A stretch of 64,000 nt of DNA from Streptomyces bicolor (GTDB taxonomy: Bacteria; Actinomycetota; Actinomycetes; Streptomycetales; Streptomycetaceae): assembly GCF_000719285.1 (NCBI RefSeq), contig NZ_JOFS01000011.1, positions 1-64,000 of the forward strand, read 5' to 3'. The position numbers and the translations under genes are program-made. Position 1 is the first letter of the stretch; each line of letters begins with the position of its first letter. Under the pieces are notes generated by a model. The model saw nothing but the letters and a program-made list of their open reading frames with translations. It was not told where the DNA came from and did no database searches. Of the stretch, positions 1-8,386 are shown piece by piece.

Positions 1-132
1 GCGTGCAGGCAGTTCCACATCGTCCGGGCCGCGTGCGCCTGCTCGTCAACGACCCGGGTCTCGGCAGGGCTGAGCGCCAGCCGGGCACGGTGCCCGAACC
101 GCCGCTTCACCAGGCCGAGTTCCGCCTTCACG
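1..132 (-). CDS. tnpB: TnpB-type accessory protein, N-terminal part (cut by window edge)
   Basis: The minus strand from a GTG at 132 reads VKAELGLVKRRFGHRARLAL and continues through SPAETRVVDEQAHAAR and a WN pair to the edge. This resembles the N-terminal region of IS200/IS605 TnpB proteins (RNA-guided nuclease ancestors of Cas12), where an arginine-rich strand precedes a helix ending in WN. It is divergent from the tnpA at 155, as in IS605-type elements. An in-frame stop lies just upstream, so GTG at 132 is the first possible start. The catalytic RuvC part lies outside the window, so activity cannot be judged. Confidence 0.6.
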
Positions 133-154
133 TGATCACTCTATCGTCTGGTTC

Positions 155-592
155 ATGTCACCCCGAAGGAATCCGAACCCTGATCTACGCACAGGCCGCC
201 ACGTCGTCTACAACCTGCACGTCCACTTGGTTTTCGTCACCAAGTACCGGCGCAAGGCCATGACAGACGCCATGCTGACGCGCTGCGAAGAGATCATGCG
301 TGAGATCTGCCAGGACTTCGAGGCTGAGCTGAAGCAGTTCAACGGTGAACAGGACCACGTACACCTCCTCGTGCACTACCCGCGGAAAGTCCAGCTCTCC
401 AAGCTCGTCAACTCCCTCAAGGGCGTCTCCGCCCGACTCCTGCGCAAGGAGTACGACGCCCACGTCCGCCGCTACCTGTGGGGCGGACACTTCTGGTCCG
501 GCTCCTACTTCGCCGGGAGCTGCGGCGGGGCGCCCCTGACCGTCGTACAGCAGTACATCGAGCGGCAGCAGCGCCCCGTGAGCCGAGGTTGA
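155..592 (+). CDS. tnpA: IS200/IS605 family transposase TnpA
   Basis: This is a Y1 HUH single-strand transposase of 145 residues, the usual size. The metal-binding HUH motif is His68-Val-His70 in DHVHLLV, and the catalytic tyrosine is Tyr134 in VVQQYIERQ. The N-terminal strand VYNLHVHLVFVTKYRR is typical. Such enzymes work as dimers that excise and insert single-stranded circles using subterminal hairpins; a matching hairpin lies 56 bp downstream at 648-667. The gene diverges from tnpB. No frameshift is visible, so the element may still be active. Confidence 0.93.
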   Translation: MSPRRNPNPDLRTGRHVVYNLHVHLVFVTKYRRKAMTDAMLTRCEEIMREICQDFEAELKQFNGEQDHVHLLVHYPRKVQLSKLVNSLKGVSARLLRKEYDAHVRRYLWGGHFWSGSYFAGSCGGAPLTVVQQYIERQQRPVSRG

Positions 593-647
593 TACCGCGG
601 ACCCGTGCCCACAGCGCGGGGCACAGCAGTTCTGAGACGGCCTTCAC

Positions 648-667
648 CTCCGGCGTAAACGCCGGAG
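648..667. repeat. Subterminal hairpin of the IS200/IS605 element
   Basis: A perfect 8-bp inverted repeat, CTCCGGCG and CGCCGGAG, is separated by TAAA. It lies just past tnpA, where IS200/IS605 elements carry the end hairpin recognised by TnpA. The exact cleavage site cannot be set from one copy. Confidence 0.6.
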
Positions 668-700
668 CACTAGCCAAGATCAAAGGTAGATCGTGATCAT

Positions 701-910
701 TCATGTCTGCGTTGCGGCTTGCCGCCGGTAGCAACTCTTCCGTGCTCGGGGCGGAACGACGAGCGCGATGAACATGTGCTGGATCTCGTTCCAGGTCAGC
801 GGAATAAGGTCGCCGGACGCAGGGTGAGTGCGCTCGTTGGCGCGAACGACGGCGAGGAACATGTGTTGCCAGCATGGCGAGGTGACCAGCGGGCCCAGGT
901 GAGGAGAGTT
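701..910 (-). pseudogene. Transposase C-terminal remnant
   Basis: The minus strand carries LIPLTWNEIQHMFIALV followed by SCYRRQAA. This resembles the end of Streptomyces DDE transposases of the type ending PLSVNEARRLFARL ... SHYRRQA, with the stretch between the two blocks shortened. No catalytic residues remain and the left part is missing. The rest of 593-1228 holds only the IS hairpin at 648-667; I see no other gene there. Confidence 0.5.
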
Positions 911-1228
911 CACCAGAGTGAGGCACCAACCACCCTGCCGCATGCTGCCCCGAGCAAGGACGTCACGCTCTACGGGGACGGCTGGCTCCGTTTTCACGGT
1001 CTGCCGAGGATCCTTCATCCGGGACGCATCTCTACCCGGCATGCGAATCCATCTACCCGAATTCATGATCCGCATTCAATTCGCTACTTGCAAAATGGCC
1101 GGATTCTTCATGAGTTCAGGCATGCGTTGGACCCGGAGCCCTGCGCAAGATGTTGGGACGTGAACTGCGTGGCCAGAAGACCCAGAATTCCCTTATGCCC
1201 GCGTCGGATCGGGAAGGGTCTGCGGCCG

Positions 1229-1642
1229 CTACCTGGACAGGAGCGCGCATATGGTCTTGCCGTGAGCCGTGGTCTTCACGGTTACGTCGCTGGCCAGGGT
1301 CACCACCATCGGCCAGCCGAATCCGCCCGTGCCGCCAGTGAGGTCGGGGGTTCGCTCCTGCGGCGGCGTCGGATCGTCATCGTGGACCAACACCGCCACA
1401 GCTTCTGGCGTGACCTCCAGGTCTAGGGTGCAGACGGTGCCACGCGCATGACGCACGGTATTGGTGACCAGTTCGGAGACCACCAACTCGACTGCAGATG
1501 CCGCTTCGTCTTCCATCGGCGGATCGAGGCTGCTTAGGAAGCTCCGGCACACGCTGCGGGCTCGCGTCGGAGAATCGGATCGGCTGCTGAGAGTGGTGCG
1601 GTTGTGTGTCCTCGTGCCCTCTTTCAGGTCGTTCCGTCCCAT
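1229..1642 (-). CDS. RsbW-like ATP-binding regulator (GHKL serine kinase fold)
   Basis: A 137-residue single-domain HATPase of the kind found in large numbers in Streptomyces. The N box ELVVSELVTNTVRHA (Glu58, Asn61) and the glycine-rich lid GGTGGFGWP (103-111) are clear; VHDDDP near 87-91 replaces the G1 box. Family members act as anti-sigma or anti-anti-sigma switch kinases, and the partner is not encoded nearby. The ATG at 1642 is preceded by GAGGAGGAG at good spacing. A MarR gene lies 150 bp upstream on the same strand and may be co-transcribed. Confidence 0.85.
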   Translation of the reverse strand: MGRNDLKEGTRTHNRTTLSSRSDSPTRARSVCRSFLSSLDPPMEDEAASAVELVVSELVTNTVRHARGTVCTLDLEVTPEAVAVLVHDDDPTPPQERTPDLTGGTGGFGWPMVVTLASDVTVKTTAHGKTICALLSR

Positions 1643-1793
1643 GGACGACTCCTCCTCAAAGGGTCTGCTATTCCGCCGGTTTCGGCGTGCTGCGACGGTG
1701 TGGATACGGCCGCCACCCGGTCGATGCCCGACAGGTCGGGGCTGCGCGGGGCGCAGAAGCCCGGGTTGCGCTGCGGGCCGACGACGCGACGCA

Positions 1794-2276
1794 TTAGAGC
1801 GGCGAGCGGCTGCGGGGAATCTGCACCAATGGGCTGACCACGCCATACAGTTGATCGAGCGCGTCACGCAGTACGGGGCGATCCGTCGGCGCAGCCGCCA
1901 CCACGACCTGTTCCAAAAGCTGACGACGGCGCTGGCGCGTGGCTTCCAGAACACACTTGCCGGCACCCGTGAGGGACACCTGCACCCGACGGCCGGAACA
2001 AGAACGGCGCACCAGCGTGCGCTGCTCCAACCGGTCGTACATCCGCGTTGCCGATGCAGCACTCAGACCGAGACGTTCAGCGAGCGCGCTGAAGTTCTCC
2101 TGCTCACTCTCCAGGGCGAGCAAACCCCGCATCTGCTCATCCGAGATCGTCGGCGCGACGTCCTCGTGGGCACGCCGCCACAGCTCGACCATCGACTCGG
2201 CGAGGCACTCTGCCACCCTCACCGCCTCGGTAGGCTCAAGATCCGCAGACACGTTCTGCCCCTTCCTTGATGCCAT
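1794..2276 (-). CDS. MarR family transcriptional regulator
   Basis: A winged-helix protein of about 160 residues. The recognition region reads FSALAERLGLSAASATRMYD, followed by the wing VRRSCSGRRVQVSLTGAG and a helical dimerisation tail. The ligand is unknown. The start is uncertain: ATG at 2276 (MASRKGQN) is used here, but a GTG at 2312 would add 12 residues; neither has a good ribosome site. It is followed on the same strand by the RsbW-like gene. Confidence 0.8.
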   Translation of the reverse strand: MASRKGQNVSADLEPTEAVRVAECLAESMVELWRRAHEDVAPTISDEQMRGLLALESEQENFSALAERLGLSAASATRMYDRLEQRTLVRRSCSGRRVQVSLTGAGKCVLEATRQRRRQLLEQVVVAAAPTDRPVLRDALDQLYGVVSPLVQIPRSRSPL

Positions 2277-2566
2277 TGGGTACACGCGCCTACCCGACTC
2301 GTAGCGCCTCACCCACGGCTGCCCGTTCGAGACCCCTCTGAATTGAGCCCTCCGGGGCGGTAATCGGGCATCCGAGTGATGGACCCAAGCGGACCGGCGA
2401 GTTCTTCGGCAATCTCTGTCATCAAGGGCCGCGGTCGCTCCAAGCTAGGTAGCTGTTTCTCAACTCCCGGCCCAGCGGTGAGGACTGCCACGATCAGCCC
2501 TGTCCCGTTGCCCTGGACCGTGGGGGCACTCGGCGTGGGACCGATGAGCTGGCGAAAGGAGCGACG

Positions 2567-2845
2567 ATGGCAGACCTCGTCACGCCGCGTGGCCGGTGCA
2601 CTGTCGCAGTCCTGGCCGACATCCAGACCCCGCGGGACTCAGCCCTGTCGGGAACGGGTCACTGTGACTGGGCCCTCAGGGGCTATGTGCGCTGGTCATC
2701 GGGTCTGCCGTATGCAGCGGCAGACGCCGGTTCTGCTGCCGCGGCACGCTGGCATGCTCCGCAGAGTTGGTGGCGACGAGGCGTGACGACGGTTCCCCAT
2801 CCCAGGCAACGATCACAGTCGCGTGCCCGGGCCAGGTCCTGGTGA
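2567..2845 (+). CDS. Possible small protein, unrecognised
   Basis: An open frame of 92 codons starts MADLVTPRGRCTVAVLADIQ and has a strong ribosome site, AAAGGAG, five bases before the ATG. Codon bias is weaker than in neighbouring genes and the C-terminal half is low-complexity (Arg/Ser), so it may be a broken gene or chance. It resembles no family I know. The rest of 2313-3105 shows no convincing gene on either strand. Confidence 0.28.
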   Translation: MADLVTPRGRCTVAVLADIQTPRDSALSGTGHCDWALRGYVRWSSGLPYAAADAGSAAAARWHAPQSWWRRGVTTVPHPRQRSQSRARARSW

Positions 2846-3105
2846 GGCGGTGCGGGGGTGGGGGGGCTCCTTGAGCCATGCTCGTCGAGGTCGGTGTCGC
2901 GGAAGCGGCCCACGGTCTTGTCGCGGCAGCAAGCCGTCGGCGCACCGGACCATCTACGTCGACGACTGCGCTGGAATCCTTCTGCGAGTGCTGCGGGCTG
3001 AGCACATCGCTGGCGTTCGCCGCGCAGCGGAGTCCAGAGGCTTCAAGCTGCGGCTGTGCGTGATGCCCTGGCCCGGTTGCTCCGACTGTCCCTTTCGGCC
3101 CTCCC

Positions 3106-3507
3106 TCATCCATCGCAAGTGCGCGGGGGCGCTCCGATTGGTGCGATACGGCTGCGGACGCAGTAGCGGTCAGTCATGTCGCCGGATGCGGGGCGCAGGT
3201 GGACAGTGATGGGTCCAGCGAAGGTGTAACCGCGTTCGGCCGCATGACGGCGGACCTGGTTCGCGAGGTGCGGCGCCACCTGTTCGGCGCTGGCTTCGAG
3301 TTTGCGATGGATGTCCGGGAGCAGCTCGATGACGAACGCGTTGGGCACCAGGATGCGATGGCGGTCGATGATCAAGGCCTTGTCGTCGCAGTGTTGGAGC
3401 AGGGTGGAGACGAGCTCCACTGGATCCTTTATGCGCCGAGCCAGGCGGTCCCATAGGCCTGACGTCCATCCGTCCATGGCTCGCTCAACAGTGCCGAAGA
3501 GTCTCAT
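3106..3507 (-). CDS. DUF3662 domain protein (FhaA N-terminal type, no FHA domain)
   Basis: The 133 residues match the N-terminal domain of actinobacterial FhaA: a start like MRLFGTVERAMDG, then SLLQ-type HCDDKALIIDRHRILVPN, FVIEL and the closing GYTFAGPITVHLRP. In FhaA this domain precedes a linker and a phosphothreonine-binding FHA domain, in an operon with Ser/Thr kinases and phosphatases. Here the gene stops right after the domain, with no FHA part and no kinase nearby. It lies in an IS-rich stretch, so it may be a displaced or truncated paralogue. ATG at 3507 is chosen because homology begins there. Confidence 0.75.
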   Translation of the reverse strand: MRLFGTVERAMDGWTSGLWDRLARRIKDPVELVSTLLQHCDDKALIIDRHRILVPNAFVIELLPDIHRKLEASAEQVAPHLANQVRRHAAERGYTFAGPITVHLRPASGDMTDRYCVRSRIAPIGAPPRTCDG

Positions 3508-3901
3508 CGAGTACACCTGCCCGCACACCTCGAGACCACGTTCGCCCACATGGGTCCCGCTGCCATGGCCGATGACGCTCACCTGGTTGCGGAGGTGCTC
3601 ATCCCGGAAGCGCCTACAGCAGGAGTGCGCGCCCCACTCCGTCACAGACGTGGAGAGGGAACTGTGACGGGGGTTCCCCGATACGCCAATGGGCCCACTC
3701 ATAGGCCGCGGCCCTGCCCTTGTGTGTACAGATCAGAGTGCCGACCGCGCGCAAGGTCCGTCTGGAGCGCCCTGCTGCCGGGCGGCTCCGGCGCGGGGGG
3801 GCCGGGGTTGTCGGGGGACAGACATACCGGCATGGATCCGGGGCAGCCGGGTTGTACGGGAGTAACCGGTTCGAGTCGATGGTCGATTCTGGAGGTGCCA
3901 G

Positions 3902-4081
3902 ATGTCTGCCTCGATGGGCAGGAAGGTGTTGGAGCGGTTTCCTGCGGGGTCCCCGCGCGGATCGTGGCCGGCGGAGGAGTACGCGGCGGCGCGCCGCGCC
4001 AAGGGCGAGCCCGCCAAGGTCGTCATGGACCTGAAGTCAGACGCATTCCTCGTAGTGATCGCACCGCACGACGACGACTGA
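3902..4081 (+). CDS. Small 59-residue protein of unknown function
   Basis: The frame begins MSASMGRKVLERFPAGSPRG and ends with VVMDLKSDAFLVVIAPHDDD before a TGA. A strong ribosome site, GGAGGTG, lies five bases before the ATG. The body has consistent G/C third positions, and the acidic tail after a hydrophobic strand looks designed rather than random. I recall similar short Streptomyces proteins but know no function. No membrane segment is visible. Confidence 0.65.
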   Translation: MSASMGRKVLERFPAGSPRGSWPAEEYAAARRAKGEPAKVVMDLKSDAFLVVIAPHDDD

Positions 4082-4259
4082 TCGCCCGTAGGAGTCCGTC
4101 CGCATGCAGGGCGCGCAGTGCCGTGGCCGTGCAGGGTCGGCCCTCTGACGGCGCGCCCGCCCCCGCGACGGCGCCTCCGTCCATGTCCTCGTGCAGAGTC
4201 ACGTCATGGACGCGCCGGTCTTAGAGGGCGTTTGATCTAGGTGGATTGCCCTTTATCTC

Positions 4260-5099
4260 CTAGTAAGTTCCTCGCCAGGTGGGTGTCGTCTCGTCCGTTA
4301 TGCGCTTGGTGAGGTTGTCGATCGAGGCGACGTGGATCATGGCCTCGGAGCTGGCGGGCAGGGTCTCGTAGTCTCGGGCGAGGCGCCGGTGCAGCATGAT
4401 CCAACCGATACTTCGTTCGACAACCCAGCGCCTTTTGACAACGTGGAAGCCGCGAACTCCTGGGTTCCTGTTGACGACTTCGACGTCGATTCCGAGGCTG
4501 GCGCCGTGCTCGATGACGGCGTTCTTGAAGCCGGTGTCGACCCAGCTCTTGGAGATGGTTGGGTAGGTCTTCTTGGCCTGGTCGAGGAGGCGTATTCCGG
4601 CGGCGTTCTCGGACAGGCTCGCGGCGGTGACGGTCACGGCGAGGATGAGTCCGATCGTGTCGGTGAGGATGCCTCGTTTCCTGCAGACGATCTTCTTGGC
4701 GGCGTCGGTTCCCTGGCTGGTCAGGGGCACGTTGGTGGAGGTCTTCACGCTCTGGGTGTCGATCACGGAAGCGGTTGGTTCGGGCTTGCGTCCTTCCTTC
4801 ACGCGGGCCAGGCCGGTGAGGTCGTAGTTGAGCTGGGTGAGGATTCCCTCGTCGCGCCAGGCGGCGTAGTGGGCGTAGACGGTGCCGTGGTTGGGGAAGT
4901 CGTGCGGGAGGTATTTCCAGGGGATTCCGGTGCGGTTGATGTAGAGGAGTGCGTTGACTACGTCGGGCAGATCGACCTTGGCCGGCTGCCCGGTGGGCCT
5001 GCGGTCGAGCCGGGCCTTTCTCCAGGCCGTCAACCTCGGCTCGATTAAGGCCCATCGGGCGTCGGACAGGTCGCTGGGGTACGGCTTCCGCTGGCTCAC
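4260..5099 (-). CDS. IS5 family transposase
   Basis: A 279-residue DDE transposase, complete by family length. It starts MSQRKPYPSDLSDARWALIE, has the NRTGIPWKYLPHDFPN region, and carries DDE residues Asp114 (SVIDTQSVKT), Asp188 (SWVDTGF) and Glu229 in the Y/R-x-x-x-K-like block VVERSIGWIMLHRRLARDYE. No frameshift is seen. I could not find a convincing pair of terminal inverted repeats in the flanks 4222-4259 and 5100-5285, so the element ends are unresolved. A second, different IS5 copy follows at 5341. Confidence 0.9.
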   Translation of the reverse strand: MSQRKPYPSDLSDARWALIEPRLTAWRKARLDRRPTGQPAKVDLPDVVNALLYINRTGIPWKYLPHDFPNHGTVYAHYAAWRDEGILTQLNYDLTGLARVKEGRKPEPTASVIDTQSVKTSTNVPLTSQGTDAAKKIVCRKRGILTDTIGLILAVTVTAASLSENAAGIRLLDQAKKTYPTISKSWVDTGFKNAVIEHGASLGIDVEVVNRNPGVRGFHVVKRRWVVERSIGWIMLHRRLARDYETLPASSEAMIHVASIDNLTKRITDETTPTWRGTY

Positions 5100-5315
5100 G
5101 CCGTAGCGTGATCATGGATGCGGCAGTCGGTGCTGTTCCGCTACTGCTGGGCGTTTCTGCCTGATCTACAAACCAGACGGACTTCGTGCACGAGAACCGG
5201 AGCAAACGGGCGGTCAACTCCGCGGCTTGATGGACGCGAGGGTCCGCGTATGGGGTAAACACCTCAAGGCTGACGGCCGCAAAAGTTACTTACCACCACA
5301 GGCCATCTTTAAATG

Positions 5316-6174
5316 CCCACTCAAAGAGCTCGTAACACGATCACGCTCGGATCCTCTTGAGCCGCCTCCAGCAGATGAGGCCGCAGGCCAGGGAGACGAG
5401 GGCGTCGTGCAGGTCAAGGCGTCTTTCCCAACGGACGGCCAAGCGCTTGAAATGGTGCAGGAGCGAGAAGGTCTGCTCGACGACGTAGCGGAGCTTGCCC
5501 AGGCCCTTGACGTTCGGGGCACCCTTGCGGGAGATCACCGGCAGGATGCGGCGCCTGCACAGCTCGCGTCGGTTGGGGTTGCTGTCATAACCCTTGTCGC
5601 CCACAAGTGCGTCAGGGCGCCTGCGCGAACGGCCGGGCTTGCCGGCGACAGGCGGGATGCCGTCGACCAGGGCGAGGGTCTGGGTTACATCGTTGACGTT
5701 GGCCGCAGTGGTGATGACCTTGAACGGGGTGCCGGCCCGGTGAGTCACCATTAGATGGTGTTTACTGCCCGTCTTCCCACCGTCGACCGGTGACGGGCCG
5801 GTGGCTTCGCCCCTTTTCGCGCGGATGTGGGAGGCATCCACGCAGGCCCGCGACCAGTCCAGCGCGTCGGCCGCGTGCAGCTCGGCGAGCAGGAGGCGGT
5901 GCGGCTTCTCGAAGACGCCGGCCTCGTGCCACCTGCCCAGCCGGCGCCAGCAGGTCTGTCCCGAGCCGAACCCCAGCTCCAGCTCCAGCGGCAGCAGTTG
6001 CCAGCTGACGTCGTTGTAGAGCACGTACAGGATGCCCTGCAGGCACAGCCGGTCATCCACCGGCTTCGGTCCGGGTGCCTTCTGTGGCCAGGGTGGGAGC
6101 AACTGCTCGATCAACGCCCAGAGGTCATCGTCCACAATCCAGGGTCGAACACTCACACAGCCCCTATGAGCGGG
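5316..6174 (-). mobile_element. IS5-family element (probable limits)
   Basis: The segment CCCACTCAAAGAG (5316-5328) and the reverse complement of CCCTATGAGCGGG (6162-6174) agree at 10 of 13 positions and flank the transposase 5341-6156 closely, as IS5 terminal repeats do. The match is modest, so the limits are approximate. I did not identify a target duplication. Confidence 0.45.
5341..6156 (-). CDS. IS5 family transposase (second type)
   Basis: A 271-residue DDE transposase from a GTG at 6156 (VSVRPWIVDDDLWALIEQLL). The IS5 N-terminal DUF4096-type block DRLCLQGILYVLYNDVSWQ is present, then Asp108 in VDASHIRAKRG, Asp187 in VGDKGYDSN and Glu227 in YVVEQTFSLLHHFKRLAVRW. It is a different subgroup from the copy at 4260. 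It appears intact. Its upstream side abuts the IS110 tail at 6164, so this element inserted into or beside an older IS. Confidence 0.9.
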   Translation of the reverse strand: MSVRPWIVDDDLWALIEQLLPPWPQKAPGPKPVDDRLCLQGILYVLYNDVSWQLLPLELELGFGSGQTCWRRLGRWHEAGVFEKPHRLLLAELHAADALDWSRACVDASHIRAKRGEATGPSPVDGGKTGSKHHLMVTHRAGTPFKVITTAANVNDVTQTLALVDGIPPVAGKPGRSRRRPDALVGDKGYDSNPNRRELCRRRILPVISRKGAPNVKGLGKLRYVVEQTFSLLHHFKRLAVRWERRLDLHDALVSLACGLICWRRLKRIRA

Positions 6175-6478
6175 GTGCTGGCTGTAGCTGTTTGACCAGG
6201 TGGAAGACCTCCCGGGCCGCGTAGCGTTTGAGGCAACGGACGATTTCGCGCCGGGTCTTGCCTTCCTTGATCTGGCGCTCATAGTAGTCCTGAGTGCGCG
6301 GGTCGACACGCAGGCGGCTGAACACGATGCGGTGGAGCGCGGCGTTGGCCTGCCGGTCGCCGCCACGGTTGAGGCGACGGAAATGCCGCCGTCCCGAGGA
6401 ACGCTCGACAGGGCTGCCTCCGCACAAAGCGGCGCGCAACGCTTCGCTGTCCAGCCGTTCCGGATTGTCCCCCACCAC
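6164..6478 (-). pseudogene. IS110 family transposase, C-terminal remnant
   Basis: The minus strand encodes GDNPERLDSEALRAALCG, then SSGRRHFRRLNRGGDRQAN and IVRCLKRYAAREVFHLV, which is the C-terminal Transposase_20 part of IS110-type DEDD enzymes. The N-terminal catalytic half is absent: sequence beyond about 6478 belongs to a sugar permease read in the opposite direction. This marks a deletion or insertion junction at about 6475-6485. Confidence 0.8.
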
Positions 6479-6484
6479 CTGGCC

Positions 6485-6586
6485 ATGAGCGCGGCCGCGC
6501 TGCTGGGCGTGATCCCGATGGTGGCGTTCTTCGTGATCTTCCAGCGTTCGCTGACGCGAGGTGTGACCGCGGGGGCCGTGAAGTAG
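6485..6586 (+). pseudogene. Sugar ABC permease (MalG type), last 33 codons only
   Basis: The plus strand reads MSAAALLGVIPMVAFFVIFQ and ends RSLTRGVTAGAVK before TAG. This is the typical final membrane helix and tail of MalG-type inner-membrane permeases, which commonly end RxxVxGLTxGAVK. Everything upstream has been replaced by the IS110 remnant. It points the opposite way from the intact sugar operon that follows, so it is the scar of a second, lost sugar operon rather than part of it. Confidence 0.75.
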
Positions 6587-6614
6587 CCCCGCCCGGCCGA
6601 CTTCCGCACATGGG

Positions 6615-6662
6615 ACCAGGGCCTGTCCGGGTGGCGGGGAGGAAGACCGGACAGGCCCTGGT
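6615..6662. terminator. Bidirectional intrinsic-type terminator
   Basis: A perfect 16-bp inverted repeat (ACCAGGGCCTGTCCGG at 6615-6630 and its complement at 6647-6662) with a 16-base loop lies between the permease remnant on plus and the alpha-glucosidase on minus, both of which end here. As often in Streptomyces there is no U tract. Confidence 0.85.
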
Positions 6663-6676
6663 GGATTGAGGTGAGG

Positions 6677-8341
6677 TCAGCCCCGGTGCAGCCAGGCCGC
6701 GGTGTCCGGCGGCAGCAGGCCGTCACCGTCCAGCAGCCCCGAGACGAGGAGGGGGCTGTGGCCGGCGGGGAGGGAAACGGGCTGGTCGGACAGGTTCACC
6801 GCGCACACCACGCCGTTGCCCCGCTCGAAGAGCAGCGTGCCCTGCTGGCTCTCCAGCCAGCGGAACTCCTCGCCGCGCAGGCCGGGCTCGGTGCGGCGCA
6901 GGCGCAGGGCGGAGCGGTAGAGCTGGAGCATGGAGGCGAAGTCGGCCTGGTTGGCCTCGGCGGTGTACGACTTCCAGTCCTCGGGCTGGGGCAGCCAGGG
7001 GGTGGCTCCGGTGGTGCTGAAGCCGAAGGGCGGGGTGTCACCGGTCCACGGGAGGGGGACTCGGCAGCCGTCGCGGCCGCGGAGGGTGTAGCCGGAGCGT
7101 TCCCAGATGGGGTCCTGGAGGAGTTCCTCCGGGATGTTCTCGACCTCGTAGAGGCCCAGCTCCTCACCCTGGTAGACATACGCGCCTCCCGGCAGGGCCA
7201 GCATCAACAGGGCCGCCGCCCGGGCGCGGCGGGTGCCGAGAGAGAGGTCGGTGGGGATCGGCCGGTCCCGGAACAGGGCCTGGACGCCGGTTTCGGCGCG
7301 GCCGTAGCGGGTGACGTGGCGCGTCTCGTCGTGGTTGGACAGCACCCAGGTGGCGGGTGCGCCGACGGCGGCGAGGCTGGTGATGCTGCGGTCGATGACC
7401 TCGCGCAACGCGCCTGCGTCCAAGGGGCACTTGAGGAAGTCGAAGTTGAAGGCGGTGTGGAGCTGGTCCGGGCGCAGGTACTCCGGCATACGGTTGGGGC
7501 GGACGTGGGCCTCGGCGACGAAGACGCGCGGGTCGGGGTAGCTGTCCGCGATGGCGCGCCAGCTGCGGAAGATGTCGTGCAGGCCGTCGCGGTCCCAGTG
7601 CGGGTGGTCCACCTGGCCCTCTCCCGTGAGGACGGAGAACTCGGTCAGGCCGAGGTCGGGCAGCGCCGGGTCCTTGACCATGCCGTGGGCGACGTCGATG
7701 CGGAAGCCGTCGACGCCCAGGTCGAACCAGAAGCGCAGGATCGCCTCGAACTCGGCACGGACCTCGGGGTTGTCCCAGTTGAGGTCGGGCTGTTCGGGGG
7801 CGAAGAGGTGCAGGTACCACTGGCCGTCGGGCGTGCGGGTCCAGGTGGGGCCGCCGAAAGCCGCGTGCCAGTCGTTGGGGGGCAGGGAGCCGTCCTCGCC
7901 CCTGCCGTCACGGAAGATGAAGCGGTCTCGTTCCCGGGAGCCGGGGCCTGCCGCCAGCGCCTGCTGGAACCAGACGTGCTGGTCGGAGGTGTGGTTGGGG
8001 ACGATGTCCAGGATGATGCGCAGGCCGAGTTCGTGGGCCTCGGTGATCAGTTGCCTGGCCTCGTCGAGGGTGCCGTAGGCGGGGTGGATGTCGCGGTAGT
8101 CGGAGACGTCGTAGCCGCCGTCGGCCAGCGGGGACGGGTACCAGGGGTTGATCCAGATCGCGTCGACGCCGAGGTAGGCCAGGTACTGCAGTCGGGAGCG
8201 GAGGCCGGCGATGTCGCCGGTTCCGTCGCCGTCGCCGTCGGCGAAGCTGCGTATGTACACCTGGTAGATGGCGGCCCTGCGCCACCAGTCGGCATCGGCT
8301 GCGGCTTCGGCGGGCAGCGCGGTGGGGGTCGGGTTACTCAT
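6677..8341 (-). CDS. GH13 alpha-glucosidase
   Basis: A 554-residue cytoplasmic GH13 enzyme with no signal peptide. Family signatures are DIVPNHTSDQH (His117), the nucleophile Asp216 in GFRIDVAHGM, the general acid/base Glu277 in FVAEAH and Asp338 in VLSNHDE. The sequence pattern (GDGDGTGDIAGLRSRLQYL) fits the oligo-1,6-glucosidase/alpha-glucosidase group, which cleaves short alpha-glucosides. It is the last gene of a binding protein-permease-permease-hydrolase operon, so it probably hydrolyses the imported sugar to glucose. The exact linkage preference cannot be read from the sequence. Confidence 0.93.
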   Translation of the reverse strand: MSNPTPTALPAEAAADADWWRRAAIYQVYIRSFADGDGDGTGDIAGLRSRLQYLAYLGVDAIWINPWYPSPLADGGYDVSDYRDIHPAYGTLDEARQLITEAHELGLRIILDIVPNHTSDQHVWFQQALAAGPGSRERDRFIFRDGRGEDGSLPPNDWHAAFGGPTWTRTPDGQWYLHLFAPEQPDLNWDNPEVRAEFEAILRFWFDLGVDGFRIDVAHGMVKDPALPDLGLTEFSVLTGEGQVDHPHWDRDGLHDIFRSWRAIADSYPDPRVFVAEAHVRPNRMPEYLRPDQLHTAFNFDFLKCPLDAGALREVIDRSITSLAAVGAPATWVLSNHDETRHVTRYGRAETGVQALFRDRPIPTDLSLGTRRARAAALLMLALPGGAYVYQGEELGLYEVENIPEELLQDPIWERSGYTLRGRDGCRVPLPWTGDTPPFGFSTTGATPWLPQPEDWKSYTAEANQADFASMLQLYRSALRLRRTEPGLRGEEFRWLESQQGTLLFERGNGVVCAVNLSDQPVSLPAGHSPLLVSGLLDGDGLLPPDTAAWLHRG

Positions 8342-8386
8342 GGGTGCTCGGTCCTGACTGTCTGAAGATGAAAGTGGGGGTGGTGG

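Noticed and set aside
4222..5285. Exact limits of the first IS5 element
   Set aside because: I compared the flanks for inverted repeats; only short, partly direct similarities (GGGCGTTT ... GATCTA) were found, so no boundaries are claimed.
6671..8365. 564-codon open frame on plus opposite the alpha-glucosidase
   Set aside because: Antisense shadow in GC-rich DNA; the minus frame has all GH13 catalytic motifs, the plus frame only Val/Gly/Ala-rich low-complexity protein.
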